A stretch of DNA of 64,000 bases, taken from contig OX352772.1 of NCBI GenBank assembly GCA_947095535.1, forward strand, positions 253,557,597 through 253,621,596, in the 5' to 3' direction. The position numbers and the translations under genes were made by a program. This document shows positions 10,770-22,079 of this stretch, piece after piece (position 1 is the stretch's first letter; each line of letters begins with the position of its first letter). The notes below the pieces were generated by a model that saw only the letters and a program-made list of their open reading frames with translations, was not told where the DNA came from and did no database searches. The stretch comes from Poecilobothrus nobilitatus (lineage: Eukaryota; Arthropoda; Insecta; Diptera; Dolichopodidae).

Positions 10770-11339
10770 TTGTAAACTTGGCTTCAATTATCATTGTAAT
10801 TACTTAAAACAAAGTCTAACTGCCAGGCTAAACATTATTAAATACCACGCATCCTCTAACAGTCACATGCATACTAATTCCCTTCTATATATGACAAAAT
10901 CAACCTTGCTTTCAAAAATTGACTATGGTCTGCAAGTATACGGTAAATGCGCAAAAACACATCTCAATAAACTAAAAACACCATTTCACGCTGCGGTTAG
11001 ATCAAGCTTAAGAGCATTTAGAACAACTCCACCTTACAATTGAAGATCGAAAGGAATATCTTACTAGCCGTCTTATTAGTAAACTATTCTGCAACTCAAA
11101 ATACATCCTACATAAAAAGGTTAACGCAATAAAATCCAGGAAAAGAAGAATATCAAAAGAATCAAGTTTAATTTCAATACTCAACATACAGGCAAAACTA
11201 CAGATCAACATTAAACCAATAGCTGCCAAACAGTCAAATTTCCCTACATGGAATTTACCAAGGATCGTATTCATTGATGAGCTCTCTCGCCACAACAAGC
11301 AATGTACTCCAAACAATGTTTTCCAACAGTTATATATAA

Positions 11340-11753
11340 ATAATTTTCACCGACGGGTCTAAAACGGAACTGAACACGTCTTTTGCAGTGGTGAAAGAAA
11401 ATGGCGTCACCTTAGTACAAGGTCTTCTTCCTCAGTGTAGAAACATTTTCGAAGCGGAATTGCAAGGCATATTATCTGAATTACAGTTTGCAAAAAATAA
11501 CAAAGGGAAGTATCTTATATGCACTGACAGCCTATCAGTCTTCCAAGCTTCAAGAAAATCAGTAAGCGAAACCGGTCCAATAAATTTAGCAAAGCAACTT
11601 CTTCACCTACTCAAAAATAAAGTTAAAATAATGTGGATACCCAGTCACGTAGGAATACCTGGAAACGAGTTTGCCGACTTAGCAGCAAAAGCAGCAACCA
11701 ATATGCCACTTCACACATTTATGTCTATTATAATGTCTATTATAAATCAATAA
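11340..11753 (+). pseudogene. I-type LINE RNase H domain
   Basis: The domain begins with TDGSK at about 11355, continues as FEAELQGILSEL and ICTDSLSVFQASR, and closes with MWIPSHVGIPGNEFADLAAKAA. These are the D-E-D-H/D motifs of ribonuclease H. The frame 11388-11753 starts after the first Asp because of a frame break. An RNase H in ORF2 separates the I clade from the Jockey/CR1-type LINEs elsewhere in this window. Confidence 0.9.
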
Positions 11754-11759
11754 ATACCA

Positions 11760-12037
11760 AGGCCTCAAAAATGTTTCTTAATAGTATAAAAAATGAATGG
11801 GCTATTTATTCACACCAATACAAAGTAATAAACAAAACACAGACTCTTAGCAAGTTACCAACTACAACGGCAACCAAAATGAACAAATGCTACATCAGAC
11901 TGCGCCTAGGACACACCAGCCTCAATCACTCATATCTCCTCAAGAATGAACCTCAACCCATATGTCAATTTTGCAACCAATTTCCATTAACGATCCAGCA
12001 CATCCTTTCCGTTGCTGTGACGGGACTTCTCCCGTGA
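11760..12037 (+). pseudogene. I-type LINE ORF2 C-terminal CCHC-like segment
   Basis: In the frame 11633-12037 the true coding part starts near 11780 and shows KCYIRLRLGHTSLNHSYLL and then PICQFCNQFPLTIQHIL, the C-x-x-C...H segment that ends ORF2 in the I clade. Homology breaks at about 12010, where CTTCAACAGCAACTT is present in two nearby copies (to about 12085). Coding-like sequence resumes after it in another frame (FNNKYPIEIL) and ends near 12210. Confidence 0.75.
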
Positions 12038-12344
12038 CTTCAACAGCAACTTGACGGGACGTGACGGAACTTCAACAGCAACTTTAACAACAAATATCCT
12101 ATAGAAATCCTAACTAGTCCAACAGATCATAATATTAGAACCATTTATGACTTTCTCAATAATCTCAATTTAATTAATTTAATACAATATAAAAAAAGAG
12201 AAAATAGAAAATAAATAAATAATAATATGTAATTACAAAAAAGCCGATAGCTCTGACAGCTAGAGCTTGAAAAATAATAATTGTTAATTGTAATTTTAAT
12301 TACGTTTAATAAAATATAATAATAATAATAATAATTTATGTTAT

Positions 12345-12660
12345 AGTTTAAACCCTGATGGATTACGGAGAAAGTTTTCTTCTTTAACGATGTTTAGAAT
12401 TTATTTTGTAATTTTAAAGTTCAACTAAGTATTTTGTATTTGTACTAATTCATGTTTTAGATAGGGATAACGTGGATGAGAAGTAAGGAGGTGTTATTTG
12501 AAGGTTTAGTTAATTTCATCTGTTACATGTTGGAAAACTGATAGTTCGATATTATGGATTAATTTAAAGTTTCCTTCCTTAATTTTTGCTTTTCCTAATT
12601 ATATGTTGACTAAGTGAGATTTCGAATAATCCAGTATCTAGATTTCACATACTGCTATGT
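12345..12660 (-). pseudogene. Possible env start of a gypsy-type (errantivirus-like) element
   Basis: Downstream of integrase on the minus strand are stretches such as EGNFKLIHNIEL and RYPYLKHELVQIQ in one frame with several stops. The phrase 'KLIH-x-I-x-L' near the start of a third ORF is characteristic of the envelope gene of insect errantiviruses. The piece is cut at 12345, next to the 3' end of the I-type LINE. It is a decayed endogenous copy. The match is from memory and short. Confidence 0.4.
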
Positions 12661-12959
12661 GCAGAAAGAAACTAAATGAATTAGTTTTTAATATTAGACT
12701 TATGAACTGTTTTTTCCAGATTCTATTATACATTGTACTTATGGCCAGTTATACCTACACTATATCTATTTTCTTTAATTATTTTTTTCCTATATCTTAT
12801 TATTAGAAACATCTTATTACTACCTAATCTTTTGTTGTGTTTTACGTAAATTGTTTGGCCTATGCGATAATTCTTAATTTTTTTCCTTTTAAGATTCTGT
12901 AATCTAACATGTTATGTAATCCTTTAATTGTTTGTTCTAATTTTTTATATATTAGAAAG

Positions 12960-13560
12960 TCTAGTTATCTCAAATTTTGCAGGTGTAATATCGGGACTTC
13001 TGCCTAAGAAAATTTCAATTGGTTTTTTTTGCTAGTAGAATGGATGGTATGGCAGTACTTGTTTACCGCTCTTTCAAGAAGTTCTTCGAAAGTGCGATTT
13101 ATTTGTTCTGCTGTTAGACATCGCATTATTTTAGAGAGAGTGGAGTGAAATTTTTCTACCTGCCCATTTACTTCACTCCTATAAGGTCGAGTTTTTATTT
13201 TTTTTATTTTTAGCTCTTATTGAAGTTAAGTTGCAAGATTTTTCGTTATGTAAGACAACCCATTCAGAAATACCATAGTAAAATAGGATGTCCCTCAATG
13301 GTAACCGAATATGTTCGATTGATCTATCCTGAATAATTCTTGTTTGCGCAAATTTAGTTAATTTGCCTATTGCAGACAAAATTTGCTGGTTAACTTGTGG
13401 AAGTAATGTTTTTCCAATTATTGTGCTTTGTTTTCTGCTGTACCTCTCTGAGAACGATGATGTGTTAGTGCGACTATTTCATTCTGTTCACAATCGTCTG
13501 GTATGTCTTTAAGTAATATTCTTGTTTTGTTTTATAATTTTTAAAATGAAGAAGATAAAT
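12960..13560 (-). pseudogene. Gypsy-type integrase, internally deleted
   Basis: Read on the minus strand, the zinc-binding region shows EIVALTHHRSQRG (His pair) near 13470. The core shows LTKFAQTRIIQDRS and PLRDILFYYGISEW (frame 13379-13179), then EVNGQVEKFHSTLSKIMR near 13150-13110. The segment that should hold the Cys pair and the first catalytic Asp is missing between about 13390 and 13440, so the integrase is internally deleted as well as stop-ridden. Order after RT/RNase H is normal for gypsy-type elements. Confidence 0.8.
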
Positions 13561-14200
13561 ATTTTGTAATTTTCCCATAGTAATTTCTTCTGTCATTATT
13601 CCGTTAAGGGTATTTGGATTCAAATATTTTTGAACAATGTTAATCAAATCTGTTTCAGAAAGGTCAGGTTTTGTTATTGTATGTTTGATAAAATTTGGAA
13701 AAGGACTTGTCGTTTTGTATTTACTCTCATTATCTAATGAGAGTAAATACAAAATTATCTGATTACGAAATGCATTTAAACGAGCTTCAGTGAAAATAAC
13801 ATAATTATGCAATGAACTATCGGCACTGTATTGCGTCGAAGCCAAAGTGTTAGTTTGTGTGTTAGGAACAAGCCTTGATAATGTATCGGCTACTACATTC
13901 ATGGGACCCAGTTTATATTTTAACTCATAGTTATATTGTATAACTATTTCCTTTCATCTCTTAAATTTTCTATTACTGCTTTTGTTTCATTTCTGGCTTA
14001 TCCTTTTTCTGTTTTGGTAAGTGTTCTTGAAATAAAGGTAATATGTGTTTTATTTTGTGAAAGTACTACACCGAACGCGAAGTAGGATGCGTCAGTTGTA
14101 AGTTGAAAGTCATTGGAGAAATCAGGATGAGGCAAAATAACTTCTTTTGAAATTAGTGAGTTTTTTAATGATTCGAAAGTTTTTTTGCTTCCTCATTGAA
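13474..14200 (-). pseudogene. Gypsy-type RNase H and connection region
   Basis: The frame 13902-13474 starts MNVVADTLSRL; N-V-V-A-D-x-L-S-R is the standard C-terminal mark of RNase H in gypsy-type elements. Upstream (to about 14200) are remnants of the RNase H fold, including TDASYFAFGVVL-like coding near 14060-14100 seen in a broken frame. After the mark, about 120 residues of tether lead to the integrase. An exact 18-bp inverted word (ATTATCTAATGAGAGTAA and its neighbours near 13720-13755) appears in the tether. Confidence 0.75.
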
Positions 14201-15110
14201 ATTTATAGATACGTTTTTAGATTTATTTTTTGATACGCGGCCTCCTCTTCTCCTAAAAGCAATGTCAAGGGTTTGGCTATTCCCGCATAATTTTGGATAA
14301 ATCGCCTATTCCGGACATATCAAGAAACGATCTCAAATCTTTTAGTGTTTCCGAGAATGGTATTCCACATATAGATTGTACTTTTTTAAGATTACGTTTT
14401 ATTCCATCAGCAGTTACTAAGAACCCTAAAAATTCAACTTAAATTTTCAAGAATTCACTCTTATCGAGTTGAATTTTCATATTTACTCTTTCAAGAGTTT
14501 CAAAGATAATTTTGAGGTTTTTAAAATGATTCTTAATTTTTACTAAAAATAATAATGTCATCGATGTAGACATAGCAACGTATTCCTATATGGTCTCTGA
14601 GGATGTCATCCAGGATCATTTGAAATACCGAGGTTGCATTCTTCAATCCAAATGAAAATCGAGTGAACTCATACTTTACATGGTTCAGCGAAAATTCAGT
14701 TTTCTCAATATCTCAATTTCTTAGAAGTATTTGATGGAAACCGCTTCTTAAATCGATGACTGAAAAACATTTGTTTTGGCCAAGGTTGGCAAGGAGCAAA
14801 TTTATTTCAGGAATGCGGTATTTGTCAGCTATTGTGATTGTATTTAATTTTCTATAGTCTATTACCATTCTCTATTTTTTTTTCGGCGGATGCGTCCGCT
14901 TTTTTGGAACGATTCATACAAGTTATAGGGCTATCTTGGATGCCTTATCTAGAAGTTGCTGAATTTATTTTTCAATTTCTTGCTTTAAACACATAGGATA
15001 GGGATAACTTTTGGAATATACTGCTTCGTTGGTAGTCGTTCTAATCTCATCTTTAATTGTAGTTGTGTAAGTGAGACTTTCATTAGGATCAGCGAATGTG
15101 TAGATTATTA
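14200..15110 (-). pseudogene. Gypsy-type reverse transcriptase
   Basis: The minus strand reads MVIDYRKLNTITI (about 14870), CFSVIDLRSGFHQI, FSFGLKNATSVFQ and CYVYIDDIIIFS (about 14560), the ordered RT motifs of Ty3/gypsy elements with Y-I-D-D as catalytic box. Upstream, YPYPMCLKQEIEK is the lead-in segment. The usual 'SPxxSPVW' block near 14950 is interrupted by a stop and small losses. No single frame stays open for long, so it is an old copy. The 5' side ends at about 15110, right before the poly-A end of the next LINE. Confidence 0.9.
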
Positions 15111-15127
15111 TTTATAAGTAAGTTAAA

Positions 15128-16200
15128 TTTTTTTTTTTTTCTTTATTTATACTTTATATACAATTAATTCCTTTATCATATTATTTTTCAATTTAATTTT
15201 ATGATCATTTTAAAAATTAGAATACAACTATCTATTAATTTTATTACAGCGCATAAGCTATGGACTTGAGGCCTTATAATTTTTAAAATTTTGTTTGACA
15301 TGTTTTTTCTTAATTCTTCATATATTACCATTTTTTTTTAGTTAATATTAATTTCTTTAATTTTTCAATTTAATCATACATAATACATTCTTAATCATAA
15401 TTAATACATTTTTATGAATCAAAGAATTCATAACAGAAAGAACATTTTTATGAAAGAAAGAAAGTTCAATAAAATATAATAGTTTCAATTTATTTATTTA
15501 TTTTTTTTTTTCCAAATTTAAATTTAATTCTATATTATACTATACTATACAAAAATCAATAACAAAAAACCAAAACCAAAAAAAAATAATTAAAAAATAA
15601 AAAATACTACATTCCTATTTCATACCTACTTTATTCGTATTTTATTTCGGATTTAATTTATTAGATTTTCCAACAATTAATTTACTCATAACTACCAATT
15701 TAGTTTAATGTTTATGGTTTCAAACTTTCGTTCTAAAATTACAGATTACAATTATTTTTAAATACCAGAAGATTGTCAATATATTTTTTTAATCCATCGG
15801 TAGTTCATTAAATTTTTTTAGGTAGTTAAATACGCAATTGTTTTTTTTGGTTAGCGGTTCTGAATAAACTCAAATAAAAATTGAATTTATTTCTCGTGTT
15901 GGGATTATGAATATATATTGCCCTGTTTAAGATAAAATTAAGTTTTAACTTATTATTTATGATCTTAAATGCCCGGATGTACAGTTCCCACTCTCGTATA
16001 TTACTGAAGCTTTCTTATCTATTATTATATAGCAAAATACTGGGATATAATATTGGATAATTATAAATTATTTTAAGTGCTTTCTTATTTAGAATTTCTA
16101 GCTTGTTGAGCATATACATAGGTGCGTTGCTCCAAATAGGATTTAAGTATGTAAAGTGTGATAATATATACGATGAGTAGATCATGTATAATACCTTTTC
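15128..16200 (-). mobile_element. 5'-truncated LINE (CR1/Jockey-type) with poly-A tail
   Basis: On the minus strand the ORF2 C-terminus reads SSYILSHFTYLNPIWSNAP, LNKLEILNKKALKIIYNYP (from frame 16308-16015), then NTRNKFNFYLSLFRT around 15880. The 3' UTR contains GGCCTCAAGTCCATAGC and closes with AATAAAG and an A-run at 15128-15145 (T-run on the plus strand). This is a classic 5'-truncated retroposed copy. Its truncated end meets ORF1 of a second LINE head-to-head at about 16200. Confidence 0.8.
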
Positions 16201-17128
16201 AAAAAAGAAATGTTGCATGCGTTGGAGTCTCAAATGATTTATTGACAAAAATAAAGCGGGGCAATATATTATGGAGATGCAATAGCTGTCCATCGACCGA
16301 TGGATCATTTGTGGTGATTGAAGAGGAAGAAAATCGTGATGCAGTTTGTTCTAATAATTTAAAATAAATGAAACATACGAGAATGCTGTTCTTGAGCTGT
16401 TTAATCCTGCTAATTACACTTCGGAAGTGATAGCTCAGTATTTAAAAAACCTGGGGTCTGTAGTAATTGGTATACAAACATCACTAAACTTCATAACAAA
16501 TCAACTAGAGGAGGCTATGAAAACGCAGAAATTAATAATACAAGTAAACATTAGTTTAGAAAAGCAGTTACACGACAATAATAACATGTATGAAGATTTG
16601 GAAAAAAAAGTTAATTACTTGGAATCTTTGATTGACAAAGAAACACAATTAAAAAGTAGGAATAATATAGTTATATCTGGCCTACCACCAAATCCAGGTA
16701 TTCTAACCAATTTATTTTTAAAAATAACACACAAATTAAATTCAAATATAACTCAAAATGATATTGAACAAATTTCGCCATTATATACCAATTCAAAGGG
16801 CGGTAATAAAAGCATACAATACGTTGTACAGCATTCTAATGATACTAAACAGGATCTAATGTTGAAAAAAAAAACGAGCATATTTTCACTTCAGAATTTT
16901 TTCCTGCTGAAGAAGGAAATAGAGAGATATTTCTTAGGAATCATTTGTCTAACTTGCAAAAAAAAATATATTTCGAAGCAAAACAATTTAAAATTATTAA
17001 TAATTTTAAATATTTATGGATTAAGAATAATATTATTAAAATTCGAAAAACTGATTCAAGTAAAATATACAATATCAATCATCTTAATGATATTACTTAC
17101 AGCTATAAAAAAAATACTCTATAACTAA
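16200..17128 (+). pseudogene. LINE ORF1 with PHD-like finger and coiled coil
   Basis: The first piece (frame 16158-16367) begins inside a PHD-like finger: ACVGVSNDLL..GNILWRCNSC, the C-terminal half of a C4HC3 finger. The second (16427-17128) starts with a coiled coil (about residues 15-85) and then NNIVISGLPPNPG, the start of an RRM-like RNA-binding domain. From about 16860 homology moves to another frame (EGNREIFLRNHLS, then KYLWIKNNIIKIRKT). This is a known ORF1 layout in CR1-type LINEs, and a paralogue lies at 42983-44010. The 5' end is truncated. Confidence 0.75.
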
Positions 17129-17159
17129 AACAATATTATTAACATGGATTCCTAATTTA

Positions 17160-17530
17160 TAACCTCTTCTCTTTCCCTCTTTACTTAATAGAACGTTTTG
17201 CAACACAAAAAAAAACATCTCATTTTTTTATTTTTCAGTATTAATTAATTTTTTTTATTTTTTTATTTTAACACATTTTGTTTTTTTTTTAACATTACAA
17301 ATTTTTTAAATAACAATAACTATATACCATTTAAAATTATTGAAATTACCTACTACATTACAAAAATTAATTACAACAACAAAAACTTAATAGTGCAATT
17401 TTTAATTCATGTTTTTAATTTAATAATTACACATTTTTTTTCATATATTTTCTTTTTTTTGTAAAACAAATTTTTTAAATTTCACATTTTCTTCAGCAGC
17501 TATTTATATATCAAATGAGATTAATAGTAA
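17160..17530 (+). other. Inter-ORF region of the LINE, A+T-rich
   Basis: T-runs and A/T words fill the space where the start of ORF2 should lie. The endonuclease N-terminus with its catalytic Asn and Glu is not visible, so this part seems lost or degraded beyond recognition. Confidence 0.45.
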
Positions 17531-17539
17531 TTTATTATT

Positions 17540-18131
17540 TGAACAGAACTTTAATAATTCAAATATTCTTATTGTCAAATTATTAAACCTAAATCTTAAC
17601 ATAATATGTTTTTATAGGGCGCAACAGACAGAATTAATTTATTTTATTGACAAACTTGATGAAACAACCAGCACCTATAAAAATTCACTAATTGTAGGAG
17701 ACTTCAATATTAACTTACTAGACGAAAATAACTCCGATGTTAAAAACTATGTGAATACCCTGCTATGCAATGATTTTATAATTTATAATAACATAAATCC
17801 CAGCTTTGCAACTAGAGTAGGAACTACTTCTAAAACTATAATTGATCATTTTTGTACTGATGTAATTGATTGCAAATATAATCTGCATGTTGCTAATACA
17901 TCCCTGTCAGATCATAAATTGCTTTTTGTATGTACAGTTCTAAGAATTAATAAAGGGGAAAATAAAATTGAAAAAACAATCTTAAATTATGTAAAGCTTT
18001 CTGATGATATCTTTTGGCAAAATCTAGAAACTTATAATACCTTAGATGATTTTATTTTAGCTTTTGCTGAGAAAATACAAAAATATACTGATGTTATCCC
18101 ACTAAAAACCGTCAAAGAGAAACATGAGTAG
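17540..18131 (+). pseudogene. LINE ORF2 endonuclease, C-terminal half
   Basis: The open frame, read through from about 17540, has LIVGDFNINLLDE near 17690, then NPSFATRVGTTSKTIIDHF and NTSLSDHKLLF (17800-17930). These are the Asp/Asn, D-H and SDH parts of the endonuclease. The catalytic Glu region upstream is missing. After the domain the linker KTILNYVKLSDD leads toward the RT. A close relative of this segment is at 53660-53940. Confidence 0.8.
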
Positions 18132-18201
18132 ATGAATAACATTATCATCTGTTATATGAAAATTCGTTATTCTTTTCTTAAATACAAAAAAAAATATCCT
18201 A

Positions 18202-19541
18202 ATGAAAAAAATTTTAGAACTCTGTGATAAATACAAATCTATAGTGAAAAGGGAAATAAAAAAGGCTAAATTCAAATTTTGTGACAAAATAGTATCGAGC
18301 GATCGTAACAATAGTAGAAAACTTTGGGCACTTTATAAGAGAATTATGTACAATAAGAGTAATACAGAGAATACAAATAGCTTAAGACAAATTAAATACA
18401 ATAATACTATTACAACTATTCACAACAAATTTCAAACATTATGAATTCATACTACATTGACGTAACAAAACTCTAAATATATCCACAGATTTTCTTGATC
18501 GAATTTATCTAAGTTCTTTTCAAAAATGTATACGAACGTTTTACTCTAACATCCACAAACATAGAAGAGGTTAAATCTACTATTAGCTCAATAAAATCTA
18601 GATCGGCAACTGAATATGATTATATCTCTGCTAAAGTGCTGAAAAAATTTTCAAACTTATTGAGCCCAATTCTAGTCAAATTTATAAATTTAGCTTTCGA
18701 ATCTGGATACTTTCCCAATTCACTAAAGATTGCTACGGTCACACCCGTACATAAAACTGGGGATAAAACAAATTCTTCAAACTATCGCCCCATTTCAGTT
18801 TTATGTTCAATTTCAAAAATATTTGAAAAAATAATCAAAAAGCGACTTGTCTACTTCATGAAGTCTAATGGTATCTTACATGCGGAACAGTTTGGGTTTG
18901 AGGAAAACTTAAACACAACAGCCGCTTGTCTGGCTCTATCTGATTTCATATCGAAAAGTCTGGATAAAAAAAAGTATACTGCTTGTCTTTTCATAGACTT
19001 GCAAAAAGCATTTGATTGTGTCGATCACAATATACTCCTTTTCAAATTGTCACGATTAAATTTTAGTAACAACCAGTTAAATCTTTTTAAAACATACCTA
19101 TTCAACAGAAAGCAACAAACACATTGCAATGACATTTACAGTAACATGCAGTATATAAAAAAGGGTATACAACAAGGCTTAATCTTAGGCCCTAATTTTT
19201 TCAAAATCTATATTGATGGTTTGGCTAGATTAAATTTAAAGGGAGCTTTACAATTGTTTGCAGATGATGCTGTTATTAAATATTCTATGGATAGCGAAAA
19301 CGAATTAAGAGAATCAATTGTACAGGATTTAAAAGTAATTAAAGAATGGCTAATTAAAAATAAAATGTACTTAAATATTATAAAAACTAAAATTTTACTT
19401 TTTGATAACAAAACCTTTAATTCAACTAATATTTTCTATAACAATGTTCGTATTGAGATAGTAAAAAATTTTAATTATTTAGGCATTATTATAGATAGTA
19501 AATTAAAATGGCAAGAACATATATATAGATTATACTATTAA
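18202..19541 (+). pseudogene. LINE ORF2 linker and reverse transcriptase, cut by a Helitron
   Basis: Frame 18202-18444 is the linker (KREIKKAKFKFCDKIVSS, SRKLWALYKRIMYN). Frame 18636-19541 is the RT: PVHKTGDKTNSSNYRPISV, CLFIDLQKAFDCVDHNIL, GIQQGLILGPNFF, LQLFADDAVIKYS and NFNYLGIIIDSKLKWQ, that is, fingers, palm with F-A-D-D, and thumb. It is the best-preserved RT of this family in the window. The frame ends at 19541, a few codons before the Helitron insertion at 19557; the C-terminal part resumes at 22080. Confidence 0.92.
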
Positions 19542-19739
19542 AAAAATTATACCATATCTAATATATAAAGCAGAAATTCTGTTTATTTGTTTGTTTGTTT
19601 GTGCCCTTTTCACGTAAAAACCACTAGTCCAATTGCAACCAAATTTTGCAGGAACTACGACCCCGGAAAGTGTTATAGGCTATATGGTGTGTTGGTTCAT
19701 TAGCCCATTGCGGCCCGAGAGCCATTTAAAGCTTTTTCG

Positions 19740-20700
19740 TTTCTTCGTTGTTCTGCCTAAACGGTTTGATCTATTGAGTTGAAAATTTGTACAAATGTTC
19801 TTATTAGCTTTGGACGAGTGTCGAAGAAAATTGAATACAATATGTTACCCGGATTCGGCCCAGTGGGCTTCCAAAAAAATTTTTGTTTCTGATTTATGGC
19901 CAATTTTGTATGGTGGTTTTATGGTTCGAAAAAAAGCCTGTAACAAATTTTTATGAAGTTCCTTTAACCCGTTTGGGCAGAAGAGCCGAACGAAGTTCAT
20001 TATTCAAGTCAGTTCTGTTCAAGTTCATTTCTGTTGTCCTGCTTAAACGGTTTGACCAATTGAGTTGAAAATTTACAATAGTGTAGCTCTTTACCACAGG
20101 AACACACTGAGTTACGATTTATTACCCGTTTCGGCACCAAGACTCAAGAAGTTTTTCAATTTCTTTGTTGTCGCGCTTAAACGGTTTTGCCAATTGAATT
20201 GAAAATTTACTGTAGCTCTTTACCACAGGAGCTCACTGAAGTGATTTGGTTATGATCCATTAACCCGTTTCGGCACCAGGACTCAATACAGTTTTTCAAT
20301 TTCTTTGTTGTCGCGCTTAAACGGTTTTGCCAATTGAATTGAAAATTTACAAAAGTGTAGCTCTTTACCACAGAGGCTCACTGAGGTGAATTGGTTACGA
20401 TCCATTAACCCGTTTCGGCACCAGGGCTCAATAAATTTTTTTAATTTCTTTGTTGTCGCACTTAAACAGTTTTACCAATTTAGTTGAAAATTTGCAAAAG
20501 TGTAGGTCTTTATAACAAAAGCTTTCTGAGTTGATTTGGTTACGATACATTAACCCATCAGGCTTCAGGCCATGAAATTCTCATTTTTTGTTGTTGTGCT
20601 TAAACGATTTGACCAATTGAAAATTTGCACAAGTATTGCACTTTGGCACACAAAACTCATTCAATAAATTTTGTTGTGATACATTAACACATTTCGACAC
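19740..20700 (+). repeat. Tandem array inside the Helitron, period about 120-130 bp
   Basis: About seven units share TTTCTTTGTTGTCGCGCTTA, AACGGTTTTGCCAATTGA, GAAAATTTAC, GTGTAGCTCTTTACCACAG and CATTAACCCGTTTCGGCACC. Middle units (20150-20450) are most alike and the outer ones are more divergent, as expected for unequal exchange. Helitrons often carry such minisatellites. Confidence 0.85.
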
Positions 20701-21479
20701 GATAGACTGTCAAAAAAAAATTTTTGTTTCTAATTTCTGTCTAATTTGGCAGGATGAATTTATGGTTCTAAATTAAGCTTGTGACAAAATGTTTGTTAAC
20801 GTTTGTTAACCTATTTCCGCAGGAGCCCTTATTAATAATATTTTGCCTAATTTTGTGTATTGTTATTATTATTAAAAAGATATTTTCAACACTCTTTACT
20901 TTTATCTATACTGTTTCTAATATTCCATAAAAACCTTTCAATGCAAATTTCTAATATAGAACAGTAATTAAAGTAACCTTATTAAGTATCTTAAGAATAC
21001 TGTGTTTAAGTCTTAACAACATAACATTTTCGGCCGTTGTTAAAAAACAGAAACAATTTCCTACATTAGACAATCATCATGTCATCATTCAGAAATGTGT
21101 ACATATGGTCTACCTATATAAGATGCATGTGTATAACATGTTTGCCATAAAATATCATTGAAATATGTACATATTGTATGTATAATATCCGTATATTTAA
21201 AAATACTATAATCAATTAAATAATTAAAAATACTTAATCAATTAAATTAGAAAACATATTCACATTTCTGTACAGCATTTAATCAAAAATGAGTACATAC
21301 ATATTTAAAGAACAGAAAATCTTACATTTTTATCCATATAAAATTTTTACACATATTTTTAGCCAATCAATTTGGAAACATAATTAGAAAAACTAAACGT
21401 AAAAAAATTCTGGTTGATTTATAACGGTAAAAAACAATCATGTATTTTTTATATTGAAAATATGTTAAACAGAACCTGA

Positions 21480-21700
21480 AATGTACGCATTTAAAAAGAA
21501 GTTTTTTCAAAATTTGAAGAGCTGTCGGTGCTGTAGGATCTCCAACGGTGAGGATACAGAAAAAAGTTGTTCTACAACATTACTCTTTTAAGAGACCTAT
21601 AGTTAATATTTCATTGCTCTTTATTAAACAGTATATAAGTTTTAACAGACGGAGGGACAGAGCGAACTTAATAACAAATTTTTCAAAATGTGCTTAATTG
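21480..21700 (-). repeat. GTCCG-type repeat piece inside the Helitron
   Basis: Read on the minus strand, CTCTGTCCCTCCGTCTGTTA, TAATGTTGTAGAACAACTTT and TTTTTAAATGCGTA correspond in order to 3290-3490. It is probably a captured or older insertion within the Helitron. Confidence 0.6.
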
Positions 21701-22079
21701 GATAATTCATCAAAACATGAAGTGACATTACTTACGAAAAAAAATGTATTACATAATGGTCTTTTGTAATTGAAATTCAATTTTATGTTTCGGTATTAAC
21801 GAATATATTGTGGAAATTCACTTCGCCGTAATTGTGTACTCACTAGATTATTGATTCTTTTAAACATTTTTTGTAGCAGAATTGTCTCTAATTCTTGGCT
21901 CTGTTTATTCAAATTAACTAAATCTAATAAAAAATAGAATATAAACTACCAGCATCTGTAAATGCATAGTAATAAGTTAACTATATTAATTAAATTATAT
22001 TAACGCAGAAACAAAATTTAATAATTTTTATTTCATAAAGCCAATAAAATACTCCGGGCAACGCCGGGTACTCTGCTAG

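Larger units (their letters stand above)
7180..12336 (+). mobile_element. I-clade LINE, nearly full length
   Basis: The parts come in the order ORF1, endonuclease, RT with YADD, RNase H, zinc-finger-like C-terminus, and a 3' end of TAA repeats (about 12310-12336). RNase H plus a TAA-repeat tail is characteristic of the I clade. Several frameshifts and stops show that this copy is inactive. The 3' end abuts the env-like end of a minus-strand gypsy-type element at 12345, so the LINE may have inserted into it. The 5' boundary is uncertain by about 150 bp. Confidence 0.85.
19557..22079 (+). mobile_element. Non-autonomous Helitron inserted in a LINE
   Basis: The left end reads TCTAATATATAAAGCAGAAA, a typical Helitron 5' terminus starting with TC. 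The right end has a short GC hairpin (CCGGGCAACGCCGGG) followed by ACTCTGCTAG, ending in CTAG as Helitrons do. The flanks are A on the left and T on the right, the standard A|T target with no duplication. The coding frame of the surrounding LINE stops at the left junction and resumes at the right one. No Rep/helicase is present, so the element is non-autonomous. Length is 2523 bp. Confidence 0.9.
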
